Positions 39,053 through 47,682 are shown, counted from the first letter of the stretch. The stretch is 64,000 nucleotides of DNA from Collibacillus ludicampi (GCF_023705585.1 NZ_BOQE01000001.1:2698710-2762709), one strand, 5' to 3'. Translations and numbers: made by a program. Notes: generated by a model not told the origin, from the sequence alone.

Positions 39053-39106
39053 GGCTTCCATCGAGGCGATTGATGGGTGTCCATCTGTATTCTGAGGAAG
39101 CCTTTT
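39051..39106 (+). terminator. Terminator after the transglycosylase gene
   Basis: AAGGCTTCC (39051-39059) pairs with GGAAGCCTT (39096-39104), with an inner GATGG/CCATC hairpin and Ts after the stem. Confidence 0.8.
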
Positions 39107-39170
39107 TAAACGAATAGGAAAGTAATGTGGTAAGTCGAACATAATAAGAATTTGGACTTTTCTAGATGTT

Positions 39171-39210
39171 AACCAAACGAGCCGTACAAATAGTTTCGGC
39201 TCGTTTGGTT
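39171..39210 (-). terminator. Long hairpin after the minus-strand membrane protein gene
   Basis: AACCAAACGAGCCG (39171-39184) is the perfect complement of 39197-39210, a 14-bp stem. It follows the minus-strand gene by 15 nt. The T-run is poor, so termination is inferred from position. Confidence 0.6.
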
Positions 39211-39224
39211 CCTCTGTTAAGCTT

Positions 39225-40124
39225 TTACTCCTCGAACGGTTCGGTCCTATTTGTCTTTCCATTTACATTTCCTCTGTGATGTCGTCCCCGGTGTATGCGG
39301 TAAGCGAAACGGTTGATTCCTAAAAAAAAGATGAAAGCCCAACCATACGCTGAAAGAAAAAGAACCCATAATGGAATGACGAGTCCACGTTTTTTATAAC
39401 TGATCGCGGCAACGATGCCTAGGATCGCGCTCAGACAGGAGAGTATGGTGATCCATCGCCGGTAGCCCTGATTGGATTGGTTGATCTTATTTGCCGTTGC
39501 TTCCTCTTTTTCTTGCGTCTTTTTCAATGGTAAGTCCGCTCCGAGAGATTTCCTTTCTAGGGGGACTGCAGCTGTGGCATCATTTTTTATGAGTACGAAT
39601 GGAGTATCTCTTTCATTAGATTCTTGTTGTAGAGAGAACGCTTCCTCTACCGCAAAGTCGAAGTCGGAAACGTCAAAGACCTGAATGGGAATTTCAAACT
39701 CGATAATTCGATTTTGCAGGGATACATCTTCAATTAAAAGAGGTATATTTTGCCATTCCGCCAACAGAATCAGTTCCGTTTCAATCGGATCGAACACTTC
39801 ACCATAATCCTCCTGTTCGATCGCATAGACCACGGTGAAAGTGACCGACTCATTCCAGATCATTGGGGAACTGGTACGCCATGGGGTATGTGTGATCCGT
39901 TTGATTTTTTTAGCCATAAAAGGAGATTCAAAAAAAGAAATGAGCCGCTCGATCCCCTGTGAAATCTGATCATGATCGGTATCGTTGACGAGGAACTTTT
40001 CTCTTCGGAACAAATAAAGCTCTTCAATAGTCGAGTACGGGATGACATATTCAACAGGCGCGGGCGGCCTGAGTAATTCCGGAAACATGGCCAGGACGAC
40101 CGGTTCTACCACAAAACGGCGCAT
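39225..40124 (-). CDS. Membrane protein of unknown function
   Basis: A 299-residue protein. Residues 1-190 are soluble and beta-rich with several acidic patches. Two hydrophobic helices lie near residues 225-275 (TILSCLSAILGIVAAISY, VIPLWVLFLSAYGWAFIFFL), then a basic tail with many His and Arg. ATG at 40124 has AAGGAG 8 nt upstream; a longer frame to 40223 has no good site. It follows the thioesterase gene on the same strand. I recognise no family. Confidence 0.6.
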   Translation of the reverse strand: MRRFVVEPVVLAMFPELLRPPAPVEYVIPYSTIEELYLFRREKFLVNDTDHDQISQGIERLISFFESPFMAKKIKRITHTPWRTSSPMIWNESVTFTVVYAIEQEDYGEVFDPIETELILLAEWQNIPLLIEDVSLQNRIIEFEIPIQVFDVSDFDFAVEEAFSLQQESNERDTPFVLIKNDATAAVPLERKSLGADLPLKKTQEKEEATANKINQSNQGYRRWITILSCLSAILGIVAAISYKKRGLVIPLWVLFLSAYGWAFIFFLGINRFAYRIHRGRHHRGNVNGKTNRTEPFEE

Positions 40125-40231
40125 TTTTTCCACTCCTTCAGGCTCATCGTAGCGAAGAAATGGTGCTTTACGAAAGTATGAGAATTCGGAAGGCCGTCCC
40201 GCTCGAATTCCATATACAAGCACATAAACGA

Positions 40232-40660
40232 TCAGTTATCGGAACAGGTCGGAAGTGATTGCTCTTTCATGAGAGAAGACAACTTCTTCCGTTGCTGATC
40301 CGAGAGCGGTACGGGGCGTTCGGTAGAGAAGTCATAGTGCACCAAAACGGCAGTACCCGTAGCGATGATCGATTCATCTTTTGCATCACGAATCTCGTGA
40401 TACAGGGTAAAGCTCGTGTTACCGATTTTTGTCACCTCCGTGGTTACATATAACTCTTGACCAAAACGGGCTTGTTTTTTGTAGTCACAGGAGGTGGAGG
40501 CAAGAATGAGATTCCATTTACTTGTATCCAAATCGTCAACAAAATAGCGAAAGAGATCCGTTCGCGCCTCTTCAAAATAAATGAAGTAGCTTGTGTTATT
40601 CACATGCCCTAAGGCGTCAGTCTCAGAGAAGCGAACGCGAATATTTGTTCTGGGTAACAT
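40232..40660 (-). CDS. YbgC/FadM-type acyl-CoA thioesterase
   Basis: A hotdog-fold thioesterase of 142 residues. The family signature is VRFSETDALGHVNNTSYFIY with the catalytic Asp, followed by FEEARTDLFRYF and a C-terminal GTAVLVHYDF. ATG at 40660 has AAGGAGG 5 nt before it; an upstream start at 40681 is less likely. It probably hydrolyses acyl-CoA or acyl-ACP. First gene of a two-gene minus-strand unit. Confidence 0.88.
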   Translation of the reverse strand: MLPRTNIRVRFSETDALGHVNNTSYFIYFEEARTDLFRYFVDDLDTSKWNLILASTSCDYKKQARFGQELYVTTEVTKIGNTSFTLYHEIRDAKDESIIATGTAVLVHYDFSTERPVPLSDQQRKKLSSLMKEQSLPTCSDN

Positions 40661-40766
40661 GATGGCCTCCTTACAAATCATCTACTGTATGATTACTATT
40701 ACTATAACATACCTATGAAGGATTTTCTTGTTGATCACTTCCCATTCTTGTCCAGAACACTTGTAC

Positions 40767-40795
40767 TTGAATAATTATTCAAAAATTATTATAAT
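40767..40795 (+). promoter_or_regulatory. Strong promoter of a candidate small RNA
   Basis: TTGAAT (40767-40772) and TATAAT (40790-40795) are exactly 17 nt apart. The genes on both sides are on the minus strand, so this promoter serves no annotated protein gene. Confidence 0.75.
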
Positions 40796-40800
40796 GATAC

Positions 40801-40944
40801 TGAGGTGCAACAATCAGTACACACCTACCCATATCGGTTGTGACGGCAAACAGGTGCGTTTGTCGGTCGGTTCAACCATCCGGATCAGGAAGCTCCCTCT
40901 GCATTCCCCCTCAATGGGGAGCGGGATTTGATCCGGAGTTTTTT
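40801..40944 (+). ncRNA. Candidate orphan structured small RNA
   Basis: About 144 nt lie between a strong promoter and an intrinsic terminator (CCGGATCA at 40880-40887 with TGATCCGG at 40929-40936, then six Ts). The middle folds as GGTTG/CAACC enclosing CGGCAAAC/GTTTGTCG with a 6-nt loop, and a 5' GGTG/CACC hairpin. Within the terminator CCCC/GGGG and GCTCCC/GGGGAGC pairings compete. It matches no riboswitch, 6S or SRP RNA that I recognise. A 45-codon frame from ATG 40794 covers it but starts inside the -10, so coding is less likely. Confidence 0.5.
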
Positions 40945-40948
40945 ATGA

Positions 40949-42106
40949 TTATTTTTGAATCTCTTCTTCCTTAAGTTCTAGTCCCTGTCCCAACATTCCA
41001 ATTTGACGTATATTGACTTTTATATGCAAAGTAACTTCCGTTTTAGGAAATTCTTCTCCCCATCTGTATCTCAGAGTTTCCCATTCATTAGGGAGCTTCT
41101 TGTAGACAATTTGCCCGAATTTGAAAATATCCGCTTGAAGTTGTTTTTGCGCGAAACCGATGGTTTGACCAATGCATGCACGGATTTGGTCTGCCGTCTG
41201 CTGTTCAATCTTCTCAATATTTTTTGGATTGAAGAGATTGAGATTGGAATTATTCTCCGAAATGTTACCTTCTGTTAAGATGTACACATCCATGTGTACA
41301 TGTCCATTTTGAATCGACGGTTTTAGTTTGGTTTTTGAGCGTAAGATATTCACACTGATCTTTTTGTTCGTCCCCGGTGAATCAATCGTAACGACTCCTT
41401 TTTTCATTTCATCGCGCAACCACATAAGGGCTCTCGTTTGTTCATCGTTTAGATAACCGATCAATTTATAGTCACGGAATACGGCAGTGCCCGATAATTC
41501 GAATCCTTTGCGCGTTGCTCGAATCGTTGCGGCAACAGGTGCAGTCCCTTCCGTTGCGCACATCAAAAGAAAATCTTTCATATCAATGGCTAGCCCCGTG
41601 TTCGAATGTTCGATCTCACGCACGGCTTCCGAAGGCATTTTTTCCAAATAATCAGGAGTGCTCAACAGTCGGCTTGCCTCCATGTGGTCAGCAACAAGGA
41701 TAAATGTATCTAACCGTGTACCCGGATCGCGGCTAAGATGATCCAAAACGTTTTGAATACCTGAACGAGCCAGTTTATCTCCGATGATCACCACACGACG
41801 ATGTGCAACAATAAACTGACGAGAAAGTTTTTCTTGTAATTTGGAGGAGCATTCCGACGGGTTGCTCCCTTCCTGTGTGAGGACGAAATATGCCTGTCCC
41901 GTTTCACGATCCCTTGGGTCTCCCGGAGAACTGTCCGTCAACAACGGTGGATTCACAATTTGAGCGATGATACGGATTTGCCTTCTGTCGGCGAGATCAA
42001 CCCCTAGCATGCTTTCGATGGCAAGATCATTGATTTCGACTCGATTCCAACATCCTGTTAGATAAACCAAAATCAAGATGAAAAGTGGAAGAGAAAGGGA
42101 TCTCAT
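40949..42106 (-). CDS. Ger(x)C family spore germination lipoprotein
   Basis: A C subunit of a GerA-type germinant receptor, 385 residues. The lipoprotein signal LFILILVYLTGCW places the lipidated Cys near residue 19, and RVEINDLAIESMLGVD follows as in the family. The middle segment SRQFIVAHRRVVIIGDKLAR and the C-terminal helical domain are also typical. ATG at 42106 has AAAGGAA 7 nt upstream. It diverges from the A-subunit gene and is a second C subunit beside the one at 43.9 kb. Confidence 0.88.
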   Translation of the reverse strand: MRSLSLPLFILILVYLTGCWNRVEINDLAIESMLGVDLADRRQIRIIAQIVNPPLLTDSSPGDPRDRETGQAYFVLTQEGSNPSECSSKLQEKLSRQFIVAHRRVVIIGDKLARSGIQNVLDHLSRDPGTRLDTFILVADHMEASRLLSTPDYLEKMPSEAVREIEHSNTGLAIDMKDFLLMCATEGTAPVAATIRATRKGFELSGTAVFRDYKLIGYLNDEQTRALMWLRDEMKKGVVTIDSPGTNKKISVNILRSKTKLKPSIQNGHVHMDVYILTEGNISENNSNLNLFNPKNIEKIEQQTADQIRACIGQTIGFAQKQLQADIFKFGQIVYKKLPNEWETLRYRWGEEFPKTEVTLHIKVNIRQIGMLGQGLELKEEEIQK

Positions 42107-42281
42107 ACGTGAATTCCTTTCTAACGACATGGTTGAGAGTGTTCCCCATGATTTATGAAGTATTATTTCCTCATGCATAAAATCATTTGCACTATCCCCC
42201 AAGAATCACCTTCATGCGTATGCTCTCCCCATTCTCTACAAATAATGGTATCAACGATTCCGGAGCAAAGAGGGGAGATCA

Positions 42282-43835
42282 TTGAAATCATTCTGGAGAG
42301 AATCGAAAACAGGTACCTCTCGAAAAGAACAATGTCACAAGATACCTTATCCAACGCTGCAAGGTACAGATTATATATTCACAAATCTCCTGCAGACAAA
42401 ACAAAAGTTAGTAGACTACTTTCGAAATTGCTCAGATATCGTATTTCGTGATTTCGAAATATTCAATGGGAAAAAAGCGCTCGCTGTTTTCATCGATGGA
42501 TTAGTGGATACGAAACATTTTGAAGAAGCGGTCATTAAACCGCTCATGCTGGGTAATACCAGCGAGATTCGTGCCGACTCCGTATCCTCGACGGGATGGA
42601 TCGAACAATTCGTCATCGCTACACAGACGAAGAGAGTGCGAATCATACAGGAATTCATTAATCATGTCCTCAAAGGGGATGTGGGAATTCTTATTGATGG
42701 AGAAACGGAAGCGATCATCACAAGCATCAAAGGGTGGCAACACCGTTCCATCGAAGAACCAGCTTCAGAGACGGTGGTACGTGGCCCGCGAGAAGGTTTT
42801 GTTGAAAACTTGCGGACAAATACCGCTCTCTTGCGTAGGAAAATACGTTCGCCCAATTTTAAGCTGGAATCGTTAACGCTTGGGAAAGTGACACAGACCA
42901 AAGTGGTTATCGCGTACATTGAAGGTATTGTCACTCCGTATGTGGTCGATGAGGTAAGGAAACGTCTCCAAAGAATCGTAATCGACGGAATACTCGAAAG
43001 CGGTTATATCGAGGAGTTAATCGAAGATCATCCGTATTCTCCTTTTCCCCAAGTGTTGCATACGGAACGTCCGGACGTCGTCGTTGCACATCTTCTAGAA
43101 GGTCGAGTTGGAATTCTGGTCAATGGTACACCATTTGTTTTGATTGTCCCTATGACGTTTTGGGCGGCGATGCAGGTGAGTGAGGATCATTACGATCGCT
43201 TCATGATTGCAACCGCTCTACGCTGGTTGCGTATTCTATTCATGGTCATGGCACTTCTTTTTCCCTCTTTATATGTAGCCATTACAACGTTCCATCAGGA
43301 AATGTTGCCGACAAACTTATTGTTGAGTGTTGCTGCAGCGCGGGAAGCCAGTCCTTTCCCAGCGTTTGTCGAAGCCCTCATCATGGAGGTGACATTTGAA
43401 GCATTGAGGGAAGCAGGTGTGCGTCTTCCGCGACAGGTGGGACAAGCGGTGAGTATTGTGGGTGCGTTAGTGATCGGGCAAGCTGCCGTACAAGCGGGCA
43501 TAGTTTCCGCACCGATGGTCATCGTCGTTTCGATCACAGGGATTGCTTCTTTCACCATCGCCCATTTTAATCTGGCCATTGCGATACGCATGTTGCGCTT
43601 CCCCATGATTTTCTTGGCAGGTACGCTCGGATTGTACGGGGTCGTGATCGGTACGCTTGCAATCATGATTCATCTTGTCCAATTACGTTCACTGGGCATT
43701 CCTTATTTCGACCCATTGGCTCCTTTGTCCATCGGTGGTTTGAAAGATACTCTCGTACGTGTGCCTCGATGGATGATGCAACTGCGTCCCCGATTGACCG
43801 GCTATATTATCCGAGACGCATGGTCAGCGGTTTAA
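42282..43835 (+). CDS. GerA family spore germination protein (A subunit)
   Basis: A 517-residue A subunit. The N-terminal soluble half (about 1-270) has NCSDIVFRDFEIF and GDVGILIDGETEAIITSIKGW. The C-terminal half has several membrane helices, with TFWAAMQVSEDHYDRFMIAT, MEVTFEALREAGVRLPRQVG and GALVIGQAAVQAGIVSAPMV, the best-conserved GerA segments. TTG start with GGGGAG 4 nt upstream. Receptors normally also need a B subunit (amino-acid permease type), which is not in this window. Confidence 0.92.
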   Translation: MKSFWRESKTGTSRKEQCHKIPYPTLQGTDYIFTNLLQTKQKLVDYFRNCSDIVFRDFEIFNGKKALAVFIDGLVDTKHFEEAVIKPLMLGNTSEIRADSVSSTGWIEQFVIATQTKRVRIIQEFINHVLKGDVGILIDGETEAIITSIKGWQHRSIEEPASETVVRGPREGFVENLRTNTALLRRKIRSPNFKLESLTLGKVTQTKVVIAYIEGIVTPYVVDEVRKRLQRIVIDGILESGYIEELIEDHPYSPFPQVLHTERPDVVVAHLLEGRVGILVNGTPFVLIVPMTFWAAMQVSEDHYDRFMIATALRWLRILFMVMALLFPSLYVAITTFHQEMLPTNLLLSVAAAREASPFPAFVEALIMEVTFEALREAGVRLPRQVGQAVSIVGALVIGQAAVQAGIVSAPMVIVVSITGIASFTIAHFNLAIAIRMLRFPMIFLAGTLGLYGVVIGTLAIMIHLVQLRSLGIPYFDPLAPLSIGGLKDTLVRVPRWMMQLRPRLTGYIIRDAWSAV

Positions 43836-43932
43836 AACCGGATCCAAAACGGAGAGGCAAGCCCTGAGTCATTCTCTCATGACGGGATGAAGGATCAAGA
43901 TGTAACATGTTCCGAAAAAACGGGGGATGTAG

Positions 43933-45123
43933 ATGACTCGGTGGAGACTGATTGGTTTGATACTGATTTCCTTATCACTTACCGGTTGCTGGGATCGTAT
44001 TGAAACGAGTGACCTTGCGCTTGTAATGGCAACAGCAATTGACGAAGGGGCGGATGGAAGGGTTGAGGTTAGCACGCAGCTCGCCTTGCCTGCTAAGATG
44101 GGAGGTCTGACGGGACAGGGGGGAGCCGCGTCAGGAGTGGGAAAGGATGCTTTCACAGTAGTTAGTGCACAAGGGAGAGACATTGTAGATGCGAATCAAA
44201 AGATGCAAAAAAAACTTTCACGCCGTCTTTTTCAATCGCATCGTCGCGTGATTATTTTTGGTGAGCGTCTAGCGCGAAAAGGAGTAAAAGAGGTATTAGA
44301 TGGATTAACGCGTGATCCCGAAAACAGGCTGCGTACATTTGTCTTGGTCGCGAAGGGAATTGAGGGGAAAGAATTATTAAAAGTCAGTTATCCTTTTGAA
44401 TTCGTTCCGTCTGAAGCGATCCGGGAAATGGAAAGATCCAATGTGGGATTGAACGTAACGTTAAGAGATTTCCTTATTATGAATGAAACAGGTTCTGACT
44501 CTTATATGGGAGTGATTGAAGATCAAGAAAAAGAAAAAACAAATCATTCTACCGGTGATAAAAAATATTTTCGTGTCAATGGTTCAGCCCTCTTTCATGA
44601 TCAGAAACTGGTGGATTTTCTGAGTGATGAAGAAACTCGTGGATTAAAAGCCATTACCGGAAGGTATAAGCACGGTTTTATCACGCTCTCTTTTCCAGGG
44701 GGAACAGAAAACGTCACGATATCCGTACTCAGTATGAAAACGAAGCTAGAACCCGTGATAAGAGGGGATCGCTTGGTCATGCGAGTTCGGGTAAAGTCGG
44801 AGGGAGATATTCATGAAAATGATACGCGGTATGATATGGCAGATCCTAAAGTAATCAAGATTGTGGAACAAATGGTGGAAAAAGAGATCGAACAACGATT
44901 CATGAGAACGGTCAGACATGTACAAAATAAACATCTGGATGTACTTGGATTCGGTGAAGCGATCCACCGAAAAGACCCTGAACGATGGAAGTCTTTAAAA
45001 AAGGATTGGAATCAACGGTTCTCCCAAATGGAAGTCAAAATCGATGTAAGCAGCAAGATTTGGAGAACCGGACAGTCCGGACCGCCCGTACATTATAAAA
45101 AACAAGAGGTGAATAAGAAATAA
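43933..45123 (+). CDS. Ger(x)C family spore germination lipoprotein
   Basis: A 396-residue C subunit. Signal LIGLILISLSLTGCWDRIE gives a lipobox Cys near residue 19, and the ETSDLALVMATAIDEGADG and SRRLFQSHRRVIIFGERLAR segments match the family. A stretch near residues 195-220 is rich in Glu, Lys and Asp (EDQEKEKTNHSTGDKK), longer than in the sister C gene. It follows the A-subunit gene by 97 nt, and its stop overlaps the next gene by one base. Confidence 0.9.
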   Translation: MTRWRLIGLILISLSLTGCWDRIETSDLALVMATAIDEGADGRVEVSTQLALPAKMGGLTGQGGAASGVGKDAFTVVSAQGRDIVDANQKMQKKLSRRLFQSHRRVIIFGERLARKGVKEVLDGLTRDPENRLRTFVLVAKGIEGKELLKVSYPFEFVPSEAIREMERSNVGLNVTLRDFLIMNETGSDSYMGVIEDQEKEKTNHSTGDKKYFRVNGSALFHDQKLVDFLSDEETRGLKAITGRYKHGFITLSFPGGTENVTISVLSMKTKLEPVIRGDRLVMRVRVKSEGDIHENDTRYDMADPKVIKIVEQMVEKEIEQRFMRTVRHVQNKHLDVLGFGEAIHRKDPERWKSLKKDWNQRFSQMEVKIDVSSKIWRTGQSGPPVHYKKQEVNKK

Positions 45124-45353
45124 TGGTTTTATCGTTGATTTTTTATCTTCTGTTTATTATCGGCGTTACGATCTTGCAAATAACAAAAATAAGGAAAGAG
45201 AACCAAATGAGAGATATTATCGTCTATAGCGTGTTGATGGGGATGGCGGCCTTTCTCGGTTCATTGATGATTCTGGGAATCCCGATTCCGAGTCCGACAA
45301 AACCATTAAAATACGTTTTTGAACCCATAGGTAAGCTTATATTGGGAAGTTAG
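45123..45353 (+). CDS. Small two-helix membrane protein, germinant receptor D-subunit type
   Basis: A 76-residue protein with two hydrophobic segments, LIFYLLFIIGVTILQI and IIVYSVLMGMAAFLGSLMIL, joined by a basic loop (TKIRKENQMRD). Size, layout and position after A and C genes match the D-type proteins that modulate GerA-family receptors. The ATG overlaps the C-subunit stop (TAATG), so translation is coupled. Confidence 0.75.
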   Translation: MVLSLIFYLLFIIGVTILQITKIRKENQMRDIIVYSVLMGMAAFLGSLMILGIPIPSPTKPLKYVFEPIGKLILGS

Positions 45354-45364
45354 GAGGGATTTTG

Positions 45365-45847
45365 ATGAAAAACACCCCTTTTATGCAGGTTCTTACCGGT
45401 CCTCTAAACCTGGCCGTTCATGCGGTTATTCATACAACGATCTTTCAGGCGCTGAACAATGCTGGGACAATGAAAAGCAACGCTCAGAAGATCATTCAAT
45501 CGATTCCCACTTTCTCCATCTCTCCTATGGAATACAATGAGGTGAAAAATTCGCAGGGAATGTTGGAACTGGAAGCCGGTTACGGCACGGGGACATTTTA
45601 TGTCGTCGATGCACAAAAAAACCAGGAAGTGTACGTTTTTCATCAGGAAGATGTGGCCCAATATGCGAGTAATCTGTTAGGCGGTAATCGCAAACAGCAA
45701 CAGAACAATCAGCAGCAAAACAACCAAGGGGATCAGAATGAGCAAGGGAACACGGCCAATCAGAATCAAAAACGAAATGACGCGAATGACCAAGTGCTCG
45801 TCAAGTTACAGCAAATCCTTGAAGCATTGACCAAGAATAATAATTAA
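45365..45847 (+). CDS. Protein of unknown function with a Q/N-rich tail
   Basis: A 160-residue protein. Residues 1-110 are of normal composition (MKNTPFMQVLTGPLNLAVHA, then SPMEYNEVKNSQGMLELEAG). Residues about 110-145 are almost only Gln, Asn, Gly and Asp (KQQQNNQQQNNQGDQNEQGN). A short helix follows (QVLVKLQQILEALTK). AGGAGGG lies 6 nt before the ATG. It is 12 nt after the D-subunit gene and ends at a terminator, so it is probably part of the germination operon. No family recognised. Confidence 0.65.
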   Translation: MKNTPFMQVLTGPLNLAVHAVIHTTIFQALNNAGTMKSNAQKIIQSIPTFSISPMEYNEVKNSQGMLELEAGYGTGTFYVVDAQKNQEVYVFHQEDVAQYASNLLGGNRKQQQNNQQQNNQGDQNEQGNTANQNQKRNDANDQVLVKLQQILEALTKNNN

Positions 45848-45867
45848 CAGAAATGCTTGACAGACAT

Positions 45868-45937
45868 AAAAAAGGGATACCCCCATGAGGACTGACAGTC
45901 AAAGCAACGGAACTCCTCGCGGGGATATCCTTTTTTC
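45868..45937 (+). terminator. Terminator of the germination operon
   Basis: AAAAAAGGGATACCCCC pairs with GGGGATATCCTTTTTT across a long loop, with GAGG/CCTC pairing inside; six Ts follow. Confidence 0.75.
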
Positions 45938-45993
45938 GTTGGCGATGAATCATGTGACGAATCTTCGTTGCTTTCGTCATTTTAGGTATTACA

Positions 45994-46215
45994 ATGAAAG
46001 TGAGTGAATCGACTAAGGATAGAAAAGGAAGTGCATGCTTCTTTATGGATGAACAGCGTACATTCTTGATCACTTTCAAAACCGAATGGGGAGAAATACA
46101 AATGGTCGTAGAAGCCTCCAATTTACGCGAGGCTCAGGAGAGGTCAGAAAAACTTCTAAATAAACATGAGGAACTATTGGAAATCAAGAAGATTCGTGAT
46201 TTTGCGCATACGTGA
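45994..46215 (+). CDS. Small protein of unknown function
   Basis: A frame of 73 residues, or 56 if it starts at ATG 46045 (MDEQRTFLITFKTEWGEIQM). The end is a charged helix (EASNLREAQERSEKLLNKHE). Neither start has a convincing ribosome site. A strong terminator directly after the stop supports a real transcript. No family recognised. Confidence 0.5.
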   Translation: MKVSESTKDRKGSACFFMDEQRTFLITFKTEWGEIQMVVEASNLREAQERSEKLLNKHEELLEIKKIRDFAHT

Positions 46216-46225
46216 TCGTGGAGGG

Positions 46226-46256
46226 AGGAGGTCGAAAGACCTCCTCCTTTTTGGGG
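46226..46256 (+). terminator. Terminator after the small protein gene
   Basis: GGAGGAGGTC and GACCTCCTCC pair perfectly around GAAA and are followed by five Ts. Confidence 0.9.
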
Positions 46257-46264
46257 AAAACGTA

Positions 46265-46552
46265 CTATTGTCTTGCGGAAGATTGAATTTGTTGCATCGT
46301 TTGTTGAGCCTGTTGCAATTGCTGTTGTGCTTGTTGCAATTGCTGTTGTTCAGCAGCAGACATTTGTTGTGCGCCAGATTGCTGCTGTTGCTGTAATTGC
46401 TGTAATTGTTGCTGCGCCTGTTGCAATTGCTGTTGTGCTTGCTGCAACTGTTGCGGATTTGCATTGTTTTGCGCCTGTTGAACCGCTTGTTGAGCAGCTT
46501 GTGCAGCTTGCATGGCTTGTTGGATTTGTTGTTGAAGTTGTTGTTGTGCCAT
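46265..46552 (-). CDS. Extremely glutamine-rich protein
   Basis: A 95-residue protein that is about half glutamine, most of the rest Ala, Leu and Met. Repeats of the type QQLQQAQQQLQQ run through it, with an SGAQQMSAAEQQQ break in the middle. It is predicted to form a long Gln-rich helix or coiled coil. AGGAGG 7 nt before the ATG is an ideal ribosome site, so this is a gene and not a repeat artefact. The opposite strand reads as Val/Ala/Ile-rich nonsense. A spore-coat or scaffold role is possible but unsupported. Confidence 0.75.
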   Translation of the reverse strand: MAQQQLQQQIQQAMQAAQAAQQAVQQAQNNANPQQLQQAQQQLQQAQQQLQQLQQQQQSGAQQMSAAEQQQLQQAQQQLQQAQQTMQQIQSSARQ

Positions 46553-46673
46553 CGAAAATCCTCCTATGATCTAACGAATTCATGGCAGTAACACCACGAT
46601 GATTATTTTGTTCAATGTTTCCCGATCTATTCATGGAGTGTGCTTGATTTCGCTTTTCGATGGCACTGTAATG

Positions 46674-47189
46674 TTATGACCACTTGATCCACGAGGCTTG
46701 AGGTTTTACATCCAGTGTAAGAATACCGATTGAATACTGTGTTTCCCTTCTTCTGTCAGTCGGTGATCCAGCATTAAACAACAGGATACCGTTCCTTTCT
46801 TCCAAATAAGGTTTATGGCTGTGCCCAAATACGATGACATCCACCTGATCGTTCGCAAACATTTCGAACGCACAGTCGGGAGTCGAGGAAGCTTTGCCGA
46901 TATGTCCGTGGGTCATCCCGATTTTCCAAGGGCCTATTTCAAGAATACGTTTCCAACCGAATCGTTGTATGACCGTTAAAGGATCATTGTTACCGGCAAC
47001 AGCCTCCACGGGTGCAAGAGCGGAGAGATCGTCGAGAACCACTTCGTCCACCAAGTCACCCGTGTGTATGATCAAATCGACTCCTTGAAATTGTTCGAAA
47101 ATTATGGAGGGAAGTGAACGAGAGCGTCTAGGAATGTGTGTGTCCGAGATGACACCGATTCGATAACTGTGGAATTTCTCCTTCTTCAT
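46674..47189 (-). CDS. YfcE/MJ0936-type metallophosphoesterase
   Basis: A 171-residue calcineurin-like phosphoesterase. Metal ligands are visible in IGVISDTHIP, IIHTGDLVD, VAGNND, MTHGHIGK and VFGHSHKPY. Family members are phosphodiesterases of broad specificity. Length and order are normal. A good GGAG site precedes the ATG. The gene stands alone on the minus strand. Confidence 0.9.
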   Translation of the reverse strand: MKKEKFHSYRIGVISDTHIPRRSRSLPSIIFEQFQGVDLIIHTGDLVDEVVLDDLSALAPVEAVAGNNDPLTVIQRFGWKRILEIGPWKIGMTHGHIGKASSTPDCAFEMFANDQVDVIVFGHSHKPYLEERNGILLFNAGSPTDRRRETQYSIGILTLDVKPQASWIKWS

Positions 47190-47369
47190 GTAGCGAGCTC
47201 CTTTAAATCAAAATATTTCCTGAATGAATGTAAGTATTGAAAATATAGCGGCTGCCTATACAGTTGTCAAGCAAGTTCATAATCATATCTTTCAGTGAAT
47301 GTTTACAAAAGTTTGATAACCGCTTTTAAGCAGTATGTTACTATTAAGAGGTGGTGGTTGATAGGGAGA

Positions 47370-47564
47370 CTAAGGGAGCCACTCTCCCCGATCGCTTAAC
47401 TCAATTTCGATGGCATACATCATCTCGGAGATGGTCAGTACATCTTTCCATGGGTAGGAGGAAAGTTCCAACTGATTCAGGTGATTCCAAACGGCACGCA
47501 ATGTCCGGGAGTCAGCATTCTCTACGAAGCGGCAGAAGGATTCGGATAACTCATCATAATGCAT
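47370..47564 (-). CDS. Small protein of unknown function
   Basis: A 64-residue acidic, helical protein (MHYDELSESFCRFVENADSR, then NHLNQLELSSYPWKDVLTIS). AAGGG lies 8 nt before the ATG. It diverges from the pseudokinase gene. No family recognised; the ribosome site and even codon use support a gene. Confidence 0.55.
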   Translation of the reverse strand: MHYDELSESFCRFVENADSRTLRAVWNHLNQLELSSYPWKDVLTISEMMYAIEIELSDRGEWLP

Positions 47565-47682
47565 TTGCTATCCCTTCTTTCTCATATCAGACCCAATACC
47601 CTTAAAATTTAACACTCGCATCGAATTTTGTAACAGTGTATGCTTAAAGAATGTGAAACACTACGGAGATGGGGGACCAGGA

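Noticed and set aside
40801-40944. Known riboswitch, T-box, 6S or SRP RNA
   Set aside because: None of the conserved motifs that I know for these classes is present, and there is no co-directional downstream gene for a riboswitch.
43836-43932. Missed GerB gene between the A and C genes
   Set aside because: The gap is only 97 nt with no frame; the other frames in the locus are shadows of A and C.
46273-46569. Val/Ala/Ile-rich plus-strand frame opposite the Q-rich gene
   Set aside because: It is the complement of CAA/CAG codons and has no ribosome site; the minus-strand frame has an ideal one.
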